Shown here piece by piece: positions 6,282 to 14,093 of a DNA stretch of 21,817 nucleotides. Below the pieces are notes generated by a model. It saw only the letters and a list, made by a program, of their open reading frames with translations. It did no database searches and had not been told where the DNA came from. The stretch's first letter is position 1; every line of letters starts with the position of its first letter. Source of the DNA: JALZUE01 sp051251725 (GTDB lineage Bacteria; Pseudomonadota; Gammaproteobacteria; Enterobacterales; Alteromonadaceae); contig JBPOFN010000053.1 of the NCBI GenBank assembly GCA_051251725.1, forward strand, positions 1 through 21,817, in the 5' to 3' direction. The translations under genes were made by a program, and so were the position numbers.

Positions 6282-8144
6282 TTAATGTTGTTTTTTTACT
6301 AAGATCACCCAATCTTTTTTACTGTCTTTAGGTGGTAAGCCAAGTTGCTTATCCGTTTTTTTCCAGTACATTTTCATTTCACTGTTCAATGTTATTTCAC
6401 GGACTGAACCTGGTTGTAAAACACCGCCATTTCTTGGGTCATACCATTGCACTGAATACTTAGCTATTTCTGGTAGCATCCGCAGGGTAATTTCTTTACT
6501 GGCATCTTTAACATAAACAATATAAAACTCGCCTGCTTGGGCCAGTGCCCAAGCCTTGTTGTTAACGATGCTGTCATCACTTACCGCGTTTTGGTATGGC
6601 ACATCAATAAGCTTAAAGAAATCAAGCGCATGTTTAACTTGCTGCCAAAACAATTCGCGCGTGCGCCAGCTTTGCGCGCTTAAATCAGAATGCTCGTGGG
6701 CATAACCAAAATACCACTCAACTCCCCATGCGCCAGCCATGTATGATCCCCATAAGGCATTCATGCGAGCAAAGTTGTGTTCAGGATCTTCTGAATCTGG
6801 TGGTAAATTAAACTTATGGTGGCCTGGTTCGTCAACCGAGACCGCAAAAGGTCGGCCATTGGTCACAGGCAATGAACGGTAGCGTTTAGTTTCACTGTGC
6901 ACTTGGCCATAATCTTCGCGCGAGGTTTGTAATGAAATGCCGGAATAAAAGCTATCGTCGTCTAATAAGTCTAAAAAGTTTACGCCATTGTGAATAACGA
7001 TGTGATGTTTATAAGGGTCGTTCTCATGAAAGTATCTAGCCATAGCTAAGCGCTGAATTGTACTTTGCGGCATGGTGACATTATTAGGATGCCATTCACC
7101 GCTTTCTTCACACATATTCCAATTAAGCGCCAAATTGTGTCCGTAGCGGGCTATTAATTCTCGGTAATAGAGCTGACGATGAAGCCCTAAACCACCATTA
7201 TCTAACAGCCCTTGGTTTTCCACTTCTTGAGTTTTAAAGTGCAGAAATAGTCCGAGCGATTGAGCATGATCAAAAATAATATCCCATTGTGCTAGCTTGG
7301 AAATATCAAAACGATCGTAAGTGTCGTAATCAACATAAGGAAAAACGTTTTTATCATCACCCATAATATTTAAGGTTAAAAATGAAATTGAATTCATGCC
7401 CTTATCAGCAATGTAATTTAAAGCGCCAATCAGGGCTTTGCCCTTATTTTTTTGCCAAACAGGATCGCCTTTTTGCCAGTCTTGATAGTGATCTTGCCAA
7501 GTTTTGACTAACTCATCTTTGTGACCATCTTGATGAAACGTGCCATCAAAATCGACATATGAAAGTAAATTTTCAGGCGCGTCAGGACCTGATTTAATAA
7601 AAAATTCATTACTGTCAGCAAACTTTAAATAAGGTTGATTGATATATTGTAAGCGGCCTTTAGCTCTAAAGTCAGGCGCTTGCTTATTATTGTTATCAAT
7701 AATAAAACTACCAATTTGATTATCCATATATTTGGCACTGACACCTGAGTGTTTCATGGTTGAAACAGCGACAAAGTTTCCGGTTCTAAAAGAGGCTTGC
7801 CACTGCCACTGTCCTATTTCGTCAGGCGTAAAATGGACCCGCCATTTATTACCTGACGTTGCACTCGTATTGGCGGCATCGCCATCAGCAGCAAAAAAGC
7901 CAGGAATATTGTAGCTTTTGCCCGATTTTGAATGAGTAAATTCAACATTTAATCGGTAATTAATAAAAGGGTTTATTTTATCGTTTTCAGCGGCTTGTGG
8001 GCCATTAAAGGTTAAAGAGACTTTATGCCATTTTTTCAGTTCACCTGTTTGGTTAACGCTAACATTGGCAAAGCTCAAAAACGGTAGAAATAAAATCAAC
8101 AGTAAGGGCAGTCGTAATAGTTTAGTGAATAAATCGTTTTGCAT
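6282..8144 (-). CDS. secreted DUF5060-domain glycoside hydrolase
   Basis: This 620-aa exported protein has a signal peptide ending ...FLPFLSFA (cut after about Ala26). The N-terminal beta domain (about 38-120, WHKVSLTFNGP... to IGQWQWQASF) matches the DUF5060 type. A TIM-barrel-like region follows (about 160-510, from YLKFADSNEFFIKSGPDAPENLL). A C-terminal domain (about 535-600, WYDPRNGG) resembles the collagen-binding-like domain found after such barrels. Candidate catalytic acids are E346/E347 or E350 (NMCEESGEW) and E439 (VSVDEPG). Many DUF5060 proteins lie in marine polysaccharide loci next to GH2 and ThuA genes, as here. Periplasmic or extracellular action on an unknown glycan is inferred. 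GAGA about 6 nt upstream is a modest ribosome-binding site. Confidence 0.8.
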   Translation of the reverse strand: MQNDLFTKLLRLPLLLILFLPFLSFANVSVNQTGELKKWHKVSLTFNGPQAAENDKINPFINYRLNVEFTHSKSGKSYNIPGFFAADGDAANTSATSGNKWRVHFTPDEIGQWQWQASFRTGNFVAVSTMKHSGVSAKYMDNQIGSFIIDNNNKQAPDFRAKGRLQYINQPYLKFADSNEFFIKSGPDAPENLLSYVDFDGTFHQDGHKDELVKTWQDHYQDWQKGDPVWQKNKGKALIGALNYIADKGMNSISFLTLNIMGDDKNVFPYVDYDTYDRFDISKLAQWDIIFDHAQSLGLFLHFKTQEVENQGLLDNGGLGLHRQLYYRELIARYGHNLALNWNMCEESGEWHPNNVTMPQSTIQRLAMARYFHENDPYKHHIVIHNGVNFLDLLDDDSFYSGISLQTSREDYGQVHSETKRYRSLPVTNGRPFAVSVDEPGHHKFNLPPDSEDPEHNFARMNALWGSYMAGAWGVEWYFGYAHEHSDLSAQSWRTRELFWQQVKHALDFFKLIDVPYQNAVSDDSIVNNKAWALAQAGEFYIVYVKDASKEITLRMLPEIAKYSVQWYDPRNGGVLQPGSVREITLNSEMKMYWKKTDKQLGLPPKDSKKDWVILVKKQH

Positions 8145-8275
8145 ATTTTTCTCATGTTGTTTTTGCTAATTGTTAACATAGTAAATAATCAATCAGGCAA
8201 TGTATAGGTTATTTACAATTGTGCTTTTATTAAGCTCTGTGGGTAAAATAAGCCTCGGTGTTAAGCCAATATCAT

Positions 8276-8284
8276 TGCTATAAT
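8276..8284 (+). promoter_or_regulatory. extended -10 promoter for yaeQ
   Basis: TGC-TATAAT is a perfect extended -10 element. No good -35 is seen at 16-18 nt, which is acceptable for a TGn-extended promoter. Transcription would start near 8291, giving a leader of about 47 nt. That leader begins with a small hairpin, TTCAGCT-GA-AGCTGAA (8296-8311). The rest of 8145-8275, between divergent genes, shows no other clear element. Confidence 0.55.
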
Positions 8285-8337
8285 AATGGTATAAATTCAG
8301 CTGAAGCTGAAATACTTTTACCTTAGAAGTTATACAC

Positions 8338-8886
8338 ATGGCACAAAAAGCAACGATCTTTAAAGTTGAACTATCGATTACTGATATGGATAGAAATTAT
8401 TACGCTGATCATCAGCTGACGATAGCACGCCATCCGTCAGAGTCTGATCGCCGTATGATGTTAAGAGTTTTAGCCTTTGCTTACAATGCCAATGAGCATT
8501 TGAGCTTTACTAAAGGGCTAAGTGATGTTGATGATCCTGATTTATGGCAAAAAAATTATAGCGATGAAATAGAGCTATGGATTCAATTAGGTCAGCCATC
8601 TGAGCAGCGAGTTAAAAAGGGCTGTAATCAGGCGCATAAAATGGTCATTTATAGTTACGACTCAGGCATGTTTGAGCAGTGGTGGAAAAAAGAACAAAAA
8701 CAGCTTAATTTAAGAAAAAACCTTGCTATTTATACGGTTCCTGAAGCGTTAGGTGAGAAATTAACTGACTTGGTGGCGAGACAAATGCAAATTCAATGTA
8801 CCATCCAAGATGGCCAAGCCTGGTTTAATTTTGGTGAAGATAATCTTGAAATTAGCTTAAATACTATCAAAGAAGCGGCGAACTAA
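8338..8886 (+). CDS. yaeQ: YaeQ family protein
   Basis: This 182-aa protein matches the YaeQ family along its length. It opens with MAQKATIFKVELSITDMDRNYY-type sequence, followed by LTIARHPSESDRRMMLRVLAFA (27-48) and DDPDLW (65-70). EIELWIQLGQPSEQRVKK (77-94) carries the acidic and Lys-containing core strands. YaeQ adopts a variant PD-(D/E)XK nuclease fold; its function is not settled. There is no signal peptide, so it is cytoplasmic. The ribosome-binding site is weak (AGAAG). It is transcribed from its own extended -10 promoter and followed by the Pho-box region of the next operon. Confidence 0.92.
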   Translation: MAQKATIFKVELSITDMDRNYYADHQLTIARHPSESDRRMMLRVLAFAYNANEHLSFTKGLSDVDDPDLWQKNYSDEIELWIQLGQPSEQRVKKGCNQAHKMVIYSYDSGMFEQWWKKEQKQLNLRKNLAIYTVPEALGEKLTDLVARQMQIQCTIQDGQAWFNFGEDNLEISLNTIKEAAN

Positions 8887-8911
8887 GCCGCTCTCATCGC
8901 TCTCAATAAAA

Positions 8912-8984
8912 CTGTCACCCCTTTGACTTAAATCCTTCTCTTTTCAGTCATATAAGTTTTACCTCGCTGTCATTTTGCTGCTTT
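8912..8984 (+). promoter_or_regulatory. Pho-box-like array upstream of the alkaline phosphatase pair
   Basis: Three good PhoB half-sites lie in exact 11-bp phase: CTGTCAC (8912-8918), CAGTCAT (8945-8951, 33 bp on) and CTGTCAT (8967-8973, 22 bp further). Weaker half-sites fill the phased slots between and after them: TTGACTT at 8923, GTTTTAC at 8956 and CTGCTTT at 8978. The E. coli Pho box is two CTGTCAT-like 7-mers separated by 4 bp, i.e. 11-bp phase. The position, 45-117 nt before the phosphatase ATG, is right for PhoB activation. The -10 is not clear in the AT-rich stretch after 8990. Confidence 0.6.
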
Positions 8985-9028
8985 ACCCTTTGCATGATTT
9001 ATTTAATTTAATATCCAGAGGAAAGGTT

Positions 9029-10618
9029 ATGAATGCTACTTGGATTGCTCGCGCTGCCATTGCTGCTGCTTTAGCGGCGTCGCCTAGTCATGCGGGCGTA
9101 TTACCTGATGTGCAAAAAAACAGTGATTGGTTTACATCAGCAGATCAAAAAATTACCGAAAAAACTGAATATAAACAAAAAAACAAAACTAAAAATGTCA
9201 TTTTATTTGTCGGTGACGGCATGGGAATTTCAACATTAACTGCTGCGCGTATCTTAGCGGGCCAAAATAGTGGTCAGCCAGGCGAAGAAGGTTATTTAAG
9301 TTTTGAAACGTTTCCTTATTCAGCGCAAGTTAAAACCTACAATGTTGATGCCCAAACGCCAGACTCTGCCGGTACTATGACGGCGATGGTGTCAGGGGTA
9401 AAAACTGACGTTGGCGTTATCGGCGTTGATGAAGATATTCGCCGAGGCGAATGTGCAACAGTTGCTGGTAATGAATTAGTCACCGCGATTGAACTTGCTG
9501 AAATTCGCGGTTTATCGACTGGGGTTATTTCAACAGCCCGCATTACTCACGCAACCCCTGCGGCAACTTATGCTAAATCAGCTGATCGTAACTGGGAAGA
9601 TATTTCAGATATGAACATTGATGAAAACCCAGAACGTGCGGCGTGTGAAGATATTGCTTCGCAATTGGTTAACTTTGAAAAAAATCTTGAAGCACGTTTT
9701 GAAGGTATTAATGTTGATGGCTTAGAAGTGGTGATGGGCGGTGGTCGTCGTCACTTTTTACCGAAAGATGCAGCCTTTAATAGTGCTGATGCTGCCAGTG
9801 ATGTTGAAGGTGATCGCACAGATGGTCGTGACTTAACGGCTGAATGGCAAACTACTTACCCACAAGGTAAGTATGTAATTGATCAAGCGGGTTTTGATGC
9901 TATCGACACTGAATCGACTGAGCGGGTTTTTGGTTTATTTAATGAATCACATATGCAATATGAAGCTGATCGTGAATACGATATTGCCGGTGAGCCGTCG
10001 TTAACTGAATTAACCACCAAAGCACTTAAAATTTTAGATAATAACGACAAAGGCTTTATGTTAGTGGTTGAGTCTGGCCGAATTGATCATGGTCACCATG
10101 CTGGCTCTGCTTATAATGCTTTAACCGATACCATTGAATTTGCCAACGCTGTGCAAGCTGCGGTTGATAATACTGATCCAAATGAAACTTTAATTTTGGT
10201 CACTGCCGATCACAGCCATGTTTTTACAATTGCAGGTTACCCAAAACGCGGTAATCCAATTTTAGGTAAAGTGGTTGCCGTTGGTCAAACTGAGCCAACA
10301 CTCGCTGAAGATGGCATGCCATATACCACCTTAGGTTACACCAATGGTAAAGGCTTTAAAGATCTAGGTAGCGAAACTAATGCTGATGCTATTTATAACC
10401 TTCCGGCTGAAAATGGTCGCCAAGATCTGACATTTGTTGATACACAAGCTTCTGGCTTTCATCAAGAAGCACTTATTCCTACCGGCTCTGAAACCCATGC
10501 CGGTGAAGATATTAGCTTACATGCGATGGGGCCAAATGCTCAGTTAGTACAAGGTGTTGTTGAGCAGAGCGTTATTTTCCATATTATTAATCAATCACTT
10601 GGCTTATTAGCTAAATAA
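9029..10618 (+). CDS. alkaline phosphatase, secreted (first of tandem pair)
   Basis: This 529-aa PhoA-superfamily enzyme hydrolyses phosphate monoesters in the periplasm or outside the cell. A Sec signal ends ...AASPSHA (about Ala22). Motifs, numbered from this start, are DGMG (D63, metal), TPDSAGT (S113, the phosphorylated nucleophile), THATPAA (H174), ESGRIDHGHHAG (D353, H357), TADHSH (D394, H395) and ETHAGED (H490). The THATPAA and DHGHH forms resemble the eukaryotic-type branch more than E. coli PhoA. I chose ATG 9029 because AGAGGAAAG precedes it and the signal peptide starts there. An in-frame upstream start at 8975 would overlap the Pho-box array. The second copy follows after 12 nt. 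Confidence 0.93.
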   Translation: MNATWIARAAIAAALAASPSHAGVLPDVQKNSDWFTSADQKITEKTEYKQKNKTKNVILFVGDGMGISTLTAARILAGQNSGQPGEEGYLSFETFPYSAQVKTYNVDAQTPDSAGTMTAMVSGVKTDVGVIGVDEDIRRGECATVAGNELVTAIELAEIRGLSTGVISTARITHATPAATYAKSADRNWEDISDMNIDENPERAACEDIASQLVNFEKNLEARFEGINVDGLEVVMGGGRRHFLPKDAAFNSADAASDVEGDRTDGRDLTAEWQTTYPQGKYVIDQAGFDAIDTESTERVFGLFNESHMQYEADREYDIAGEPSLTELTTKALKILDNNDKGFMLVVESGRIDHGHHAGSAYNALTDTIEFANAVQAAVDNTDPNETLILVTADHSHVFTIAGYPKRGNPILGKVVAVGQTEPTLAEDGMPYTTLGYTNGKGFKDLGSETNADAIYNLPAENGRQDLTFVDTQASGFHQEALIPTGSETHAGEDISLHAMGPNAQLVQGVVEQSVIFHIINQSLGLLAK

Positions 10619-10630
10619 GAGGAAGAGAAA

Positions 10631-12277
10631 ATGAAATCAATTAAATTATTATCTTTGTCTGTGCTTGTCGCCTTAACAGCCTGTGATGATGACAAAGGTT
10701 TAAAAGCAGCACTAAAGGAATCCCAAGCTCCTGTTACCACTGAGAATGCTTGGTATCAAGATAGCCAAAAAACGGTAGCAATGGCGAAAACACTAGCGAA
10801 AGATATCGACCATACTCGCGGCAAAGCGAAAAACGTTATTTTATTTGTTGGTGATGGTATGGGAATTTCAACAGTTACAGCGGCTCGTATTTTAGCCGGG
10901 CAGCAAATGGGAAAGATGGGAGAAGAGCATCAACTAAGTTTTGATAAGTTCCCTTATTCTGGTTTTGCTAAAACCTATAATGTCGATGCTCAAACACCAG
11001 ACTCAGCCGGAACTATGACAGCTATGATGTCAGGGGTAAAAACTGATGTTGGTGTGCTTGGTGTAGCCGAAGCCATTGAGCGTGGTAATTGCGCGAGCGT
11101 TGCCGGGAATGAATTAGTAACCAGTTTAGAATTAGCTGAAATTGCTGGTAAATCAACCGGGATTATTTCAACTGCCCGTATTACCCATGCAACTCCGGCG
11201 GCAGCTTATGCAAAATCAGCAGACCGTAACTGGGAAGATATTTCAGATATGAAAATAGCTGACAATCCAGAGCGTGCAGCTTGTGAAGATATAGCCTCAC
11301 AGTTAGTGAATTTTGAACGTAATCTGGAAACACGCTTTGCTGGTGTCGATGTAAATGGTATCGAAGTGGTGATGGGCGGTGGTCGTCGCCATTTTTTACC
11401 AAAAGATGCGGCCTTTAATAGTGCTGATGCTGTTAGTAGTGTTGAGGGGGATCGTACCGATGGTCGTGATTTAACGGCAGAATGGCAAGCAACGTATCCC
11501 AACGGAAATTACATTATCGACCAAGCAGGTTTTGATAACATTGATACCGAGAATACCAGTAATGTTTTTGCCCTCTTCAATGAATCGCACATGCAATATG
11601 AAGCTGATCGCAGTAACGATATTGCCGGCGAACCTTCACTCGCACAAATGACTGAAACAGCCATTAAGGTGCTAGATAATAATGAAAACGGTTTCTTCTT
11701 AACCGTAGAGTCAGGCCGCATTGATCATGGTCATCATGCCGGTTCTGCGTACGGCGCTTTAACTGATGCAATTGAGTTTGCAAACGCCGTACAAAAAGCG
11801 GTTGATAATACCGATCCACAAGAAACATTAATTATTGTAACTGCGGATCATAGCCATGTATTTACCATTGCCGGTTACCCAAAACGCGGAAATCCGATTT
11901 TAGGTAAGGTTGTTAATGTTGGCAGTACTGAACCGGCGACGGCTAGTGACGGTATGCCTTATACCACCCTGGGTTACACTAACGGTAAAGGTTTTCGAGA
12001 TTTGGTTGACGAAACCAACGCAGATGCAGGTTATGGCTTACCAACGGCTACTGGTCGTATGGACTTAACCGCAGTTGATACTGAGTCTGCTGGTTTTCAT
12101 CAAGAAGCGATTATTCCGCTGGGAAGCGAAACCCATGCTGGTGAAGATGTTGGAGTTTATGCGATGGGGCCAAGTGCACATTTAATTACCGGCACTAATG
12201 AACAGCAGCTTATTTACCATGTAATGGACCATGCTGCAGACCTTACTATACTAGCAGAACAGCAAATGGAAGATTAG
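10631..12277 (+). CDS. alkaline phosphatase, lipoprotein (second of tandem pair)
   Basis: This 548-aa paralogue of the preceding enzyme is roughly three quarters identical by eye, with all catalytic and metal motifs kept: D75 (DGMG), S125 (nucleophile), H186, D365, H369, D406/H407 and H502. It differs mainly at the N-terminus, with a lipoprotein signal and lipobox LTA-C18 followed by Asp at +2, +3 and +4. By the E. coli Lol rule, that predicts inner-membrane retention facing the periplasm. It starts 12 nt after the first gene's stop with GAGGAAGAG as ribosome-binding site, so the two are co-transcribed and presumably share the Pho-box region. Many silent differences between the copies point to an old duplication. 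Confidence 0.93.
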   Translation: MKSIKLLSLSVLVALTACDDDKGLKAALKESQAPVTTENAWYQDSQKTVAMAKTLAKDIDHTRGKAKNVILFVGDGMGISTVTAARILAGQQMGKMGEEHQLSFDKFPYSGFAKTYNVDAQTPDSAGTMTAMMSGVKTDVGVLGVAEAIERGNCASVAGNELVTSLELAEIAGKSTGIISTARITHATPAAAYAKSADRNWEDISDMKIADNPERAACEDIASQLVNFERNLETRFAGVDVNGIEVVMGGGRRHFLPKDAAFNSADAVSSVEGDRTDGRDLTAEWQATYPNGNYIIDQAGFDNIDTENTSNVFALFNESHMQYEADRSNDIAGEPSLAQMTETAIKVLDNNENGFFLTVESGRIDHGHHAGSAYGALTDAIEFANAVQKAVDNTDPQETLIIVTADHSHVFTIAGYPKRGNPILGKVVNVGSTEPATASDGMPYTTLGYTNGKGFRDLVDETNADAGYGLPTATGRMDLTAVDTESAGFHQEAIIPLGSETHAGEDVGVYAMGPSAHLITGTNEQQLIYHVMDHAADLTILAEQQMED

Positions 12278-12324
12278 TTTCTTGCTTTAATGAAATAATC
12301 CCATCAGTTAAATGATAGGCATGC

Positions 12325-12363
12325 CAAGGTAACCTATGTATACGGTGTTACCTTGCGCTTTTT
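12325..12363 (+). terminator. intrinsic terminator of the phosphatase operon
   Basis: CAAGGTAAC (12325-12333) pairs with GTTACCTTG (12347-12355) around a 13-nt loop. CGC and a T-run (12359-12363) follow. It lies about 50 nt after the second phosphatase stop and before the next gene. Confidence 0.75.
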
Positions 12364-12420
12364 ATTTGGCTTGTGATTTTCGTCGTTATTATAACTTTTA
12401 GTTTATCTTAGGTTTTTATT

Positions 12421-13092
12421 ATGAAAAAAATATTGTTGTTTATGTTCCTTATTTCCCCTGAGCTTTTTGCCCAAGATTGCGCTGCTGACGTCGATCTTGC
12501 GGTTACCTATCAACAAACTGTTGAACACCATGAAAATAAACAGCAAAGCGAATTTTCATTAATAAGAACAAAAAATACCGTTTTACAGATTTATCCCGGA
12601 CAAGGGGTGAGCTATAAATGGTATTTGATGAAAAATAATAAAGTGTCATTAGCGCGTTATTTTCATCAAGCCAAACGGGCGATTGAATATCAGCCAAGTG
12701 AAATAACCGGTGCTCATACTTGGCAAGATAAACGACAACTGATTAGTTTAAAGATGATTAATGAAATGACCTTGGTATCTTCACAAGGTCAGGGCTGTGA
12801 TTTGATACAAAGGTTAAAGTTAAGTAAAGGTGATGAGCAATACTTGTTAGCTTGGCAGCCAGCACTAGGGCTAGTAAAACGTTTGGTGATCAGTAATGAA
12901 GAGGTTACGCAAACCTGGCAAGCGGTTTTTGTTTCGCAATCACAAGCTGAAATAAAACAAGAGTTAGAAAATTTACAGCATTTTGAGGCAACCGATTATA
13001 CTGATATTGGCGATAATGAATCAGATCCGTTTTTAGCGAAAATGATCCATCAAGGTTTTAATGAGCAGCCGAGCAATCATCATAGCCATTAA
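12421..13092 (+). CDS. exported hypothetical protein, two cysteines, His-rich C-terminus
   Basis: I do not recognise this 223-aa protein. It has a Sec signal (MKKILLFMFLISPELFA, cut before Gln18). Only two cysteines remain in the mature part (C20 and C126), which could form a disulfide. The central part is mixed beta-like sequence (VLQIYPGQGVSYKWYLM). The C-terminus has an acidic, conserved-looking stretch (TDYTDIGDNESDPF, 191-204) and ends in NHHSH. The ribosome-binding site is a short TAGG about 8 nt upstream. It stands alone after the phosphatase terminator and is convergent with the siroheme gene. A periplasmic role is inferred only from the signal peptide. Confidence 0.75.
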   Translation: MKKILLFMFLISPELFAQDCAADVDLAVTYQQTVEHHENKQQSEFSLIRTKNTVLQIYPGQGVSYKWYLMKNNKVSLARYFHQAKRAIEYQPSEITGAHTWQDKRQLISLKMINEMTLVSSQGQGCDLIQRLKLSKGDEQYLLAWQPALGLVKRLVISNEEVTQTWQAVFVSQSQAEIKQELENLQHFEATDYTDIGDNESDPFLAKMIHQGFNEQPSNHHSH

Positions 13093-13121
13093 TATCGTTA
13101 TGCTCAGGATTCTAGCTGTGA

Positions 13122-14087
13122 TTAACCGCCACTGATAATTTCTTGTTTACGAATGCCGCTTAAATCTAAAGCGGCGTTTGGTTGTAGTGGTGTGTAGCCA
13201 GCTAATAAATAAATCACTTTTTGCCCTTGTTTCGCTAGCTCTAACGCATGCTGAAAATTAATGGTGATATTACTACTGATGGTTTGTGGGAATTTATCGG
13301 CGTCACGGCGAACATATTCAATTAATGCCGCATTGACGTCTTCGTCGTAAAATACCGCGTCAGCAAACTGTAATTGTCGATGCGCCTTTAAGGTTAAATT
13401 ATCAGGCTCACCATCTTGCGTATGAATAAAAACAATTTCACCTTCTGGCGGCGCTACTTTTTCATTTAAACGATTAATTAATTTTTGCTCAGCAGATTTA
13501 ACATCCCCTGATAAAATTAATTGCCCAATCGAGCTTTGCAATATGGTTTCCCAAAATAAGCGGCGATTACGCACTCCTTTGACTCGTGCTTTGACATGGT
13601 CGCGAAACTTAAAGCAAAACTTAGCTAAACGGCCATAATGTTCAGGCAGTTTTTTATCTAACTCTTCGCGTAACATTCTAACCAATACTGGCGAGCTGCC
13701 AGAGCTAGAAATGGCGACTAACATCGGATCACGATCAATGATCGCTGGCGTGATATAACTACATAAATCAGGCTGATCAACCACATTAATTAATAATTTA
13801 AGGTTTTTAGCTTCAAGTGAAACTTGTTCATTAATCTCGCGATTATCGGTTGCCGCAATCACCAAATTTTTATCGCTCATTAATCCGGCTTGATAGTTAT
13901 GACTTAACCATTGCAGCTGGTGCGTTTTAATTAGTCTTTCTACTGTGGGTGAAAGCTCAGCACTGACAACAGTAATTTGTTTGGTCGCTTTTAAGAGTAA
14001 TTCAATTTTACGAGCCGCAACATCGCCGCCGCCAATAATGATGGCGTTCAGTTGCTGTGCATTAAGAAATATAGGGAAGTATTGCAT
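13122..14087 (-). CDS. cysG: siroheme synthase CysG-like: precorrin-2 dehydrogenase/ferrochelatase with degenerate methyltransferase remnant
   Basis: This protein is 321 aa against about 457 for full CysG. Residues 1-215 match the Met8-like half, which oxidises precorrin-2 to sirohydrochlorin and inserts iron. It has the NAD motif IGGGDVAARK (18-27), D104 in NVVDQPD and S128 in AISSSGSSPVLVRMLREELD (126-144), which aligns with the E. coli phosphorylated Ser. Residues 216-321 align with the start of the uroporphyrinogen-III methyltransferase domain (GEIVF...LTLKAHRQLQFADAVFYDEDV...RRDAD). The SAM loop GAGPGD is replaced by HTQDGE, the GGDPFxFGRG loop is lost, and the protein stops there. Methylation must therefore come from a separate CobA-type enzyme. 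It starts 6 nt after the preceding gene's stop. Confidence 0.88.
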   Translation of the reverse strand: MQYFPIFLNAQQLNAIIIGGGDVAARKIELLLKATKQITVVSAELSPTVERLIKTHQLQWLSHNYQAGLMSDKNLVIAATDNREINEQVSLEAKNLKLLINVVDQPDLCSYITPAIIDRDPMLVAISSSGSSPVLVRMLREELDKKLPEHYGRLAKFCFKFRDHVKARVKGVRNRRLFWETILQSSIGQLILSGDVKSAEQKLINRLNEKVAPPEGEIVFIHTQDGEPDNLTLKAHRQLQFADAVFYDEDVNAALIEYVRRDADKFPQTISSNITINFQHALELAKQGQKVIYLLAGYTPLQPNAALDLSGIRKQEIISGG

Positions 14088-14093
14088 GAAATT

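Noticed and set aside
8975..9028. Longer N-terminus for the first alkaline phosphatase
   Set aside because: The extension overlaps the Pho-box array, lacks a Shine-Dalgarno and would bury the signal peptide; ATG 9029 has AGAGGAAAG upstream.
9727..11432. Recent gene conversion between the two phosphatases
   Set aside because: The best-matching segment (about 9727-9796 versus 11362-11431) still carries several silent differences, as expected from protein-level constraint on an old duplication.
11181..11721. Minus-strand reading frames inside the second phosphatase
   Set aside because: They are antisense shadows of a strongly conserved gene, with compositions that simply mirror its codons.
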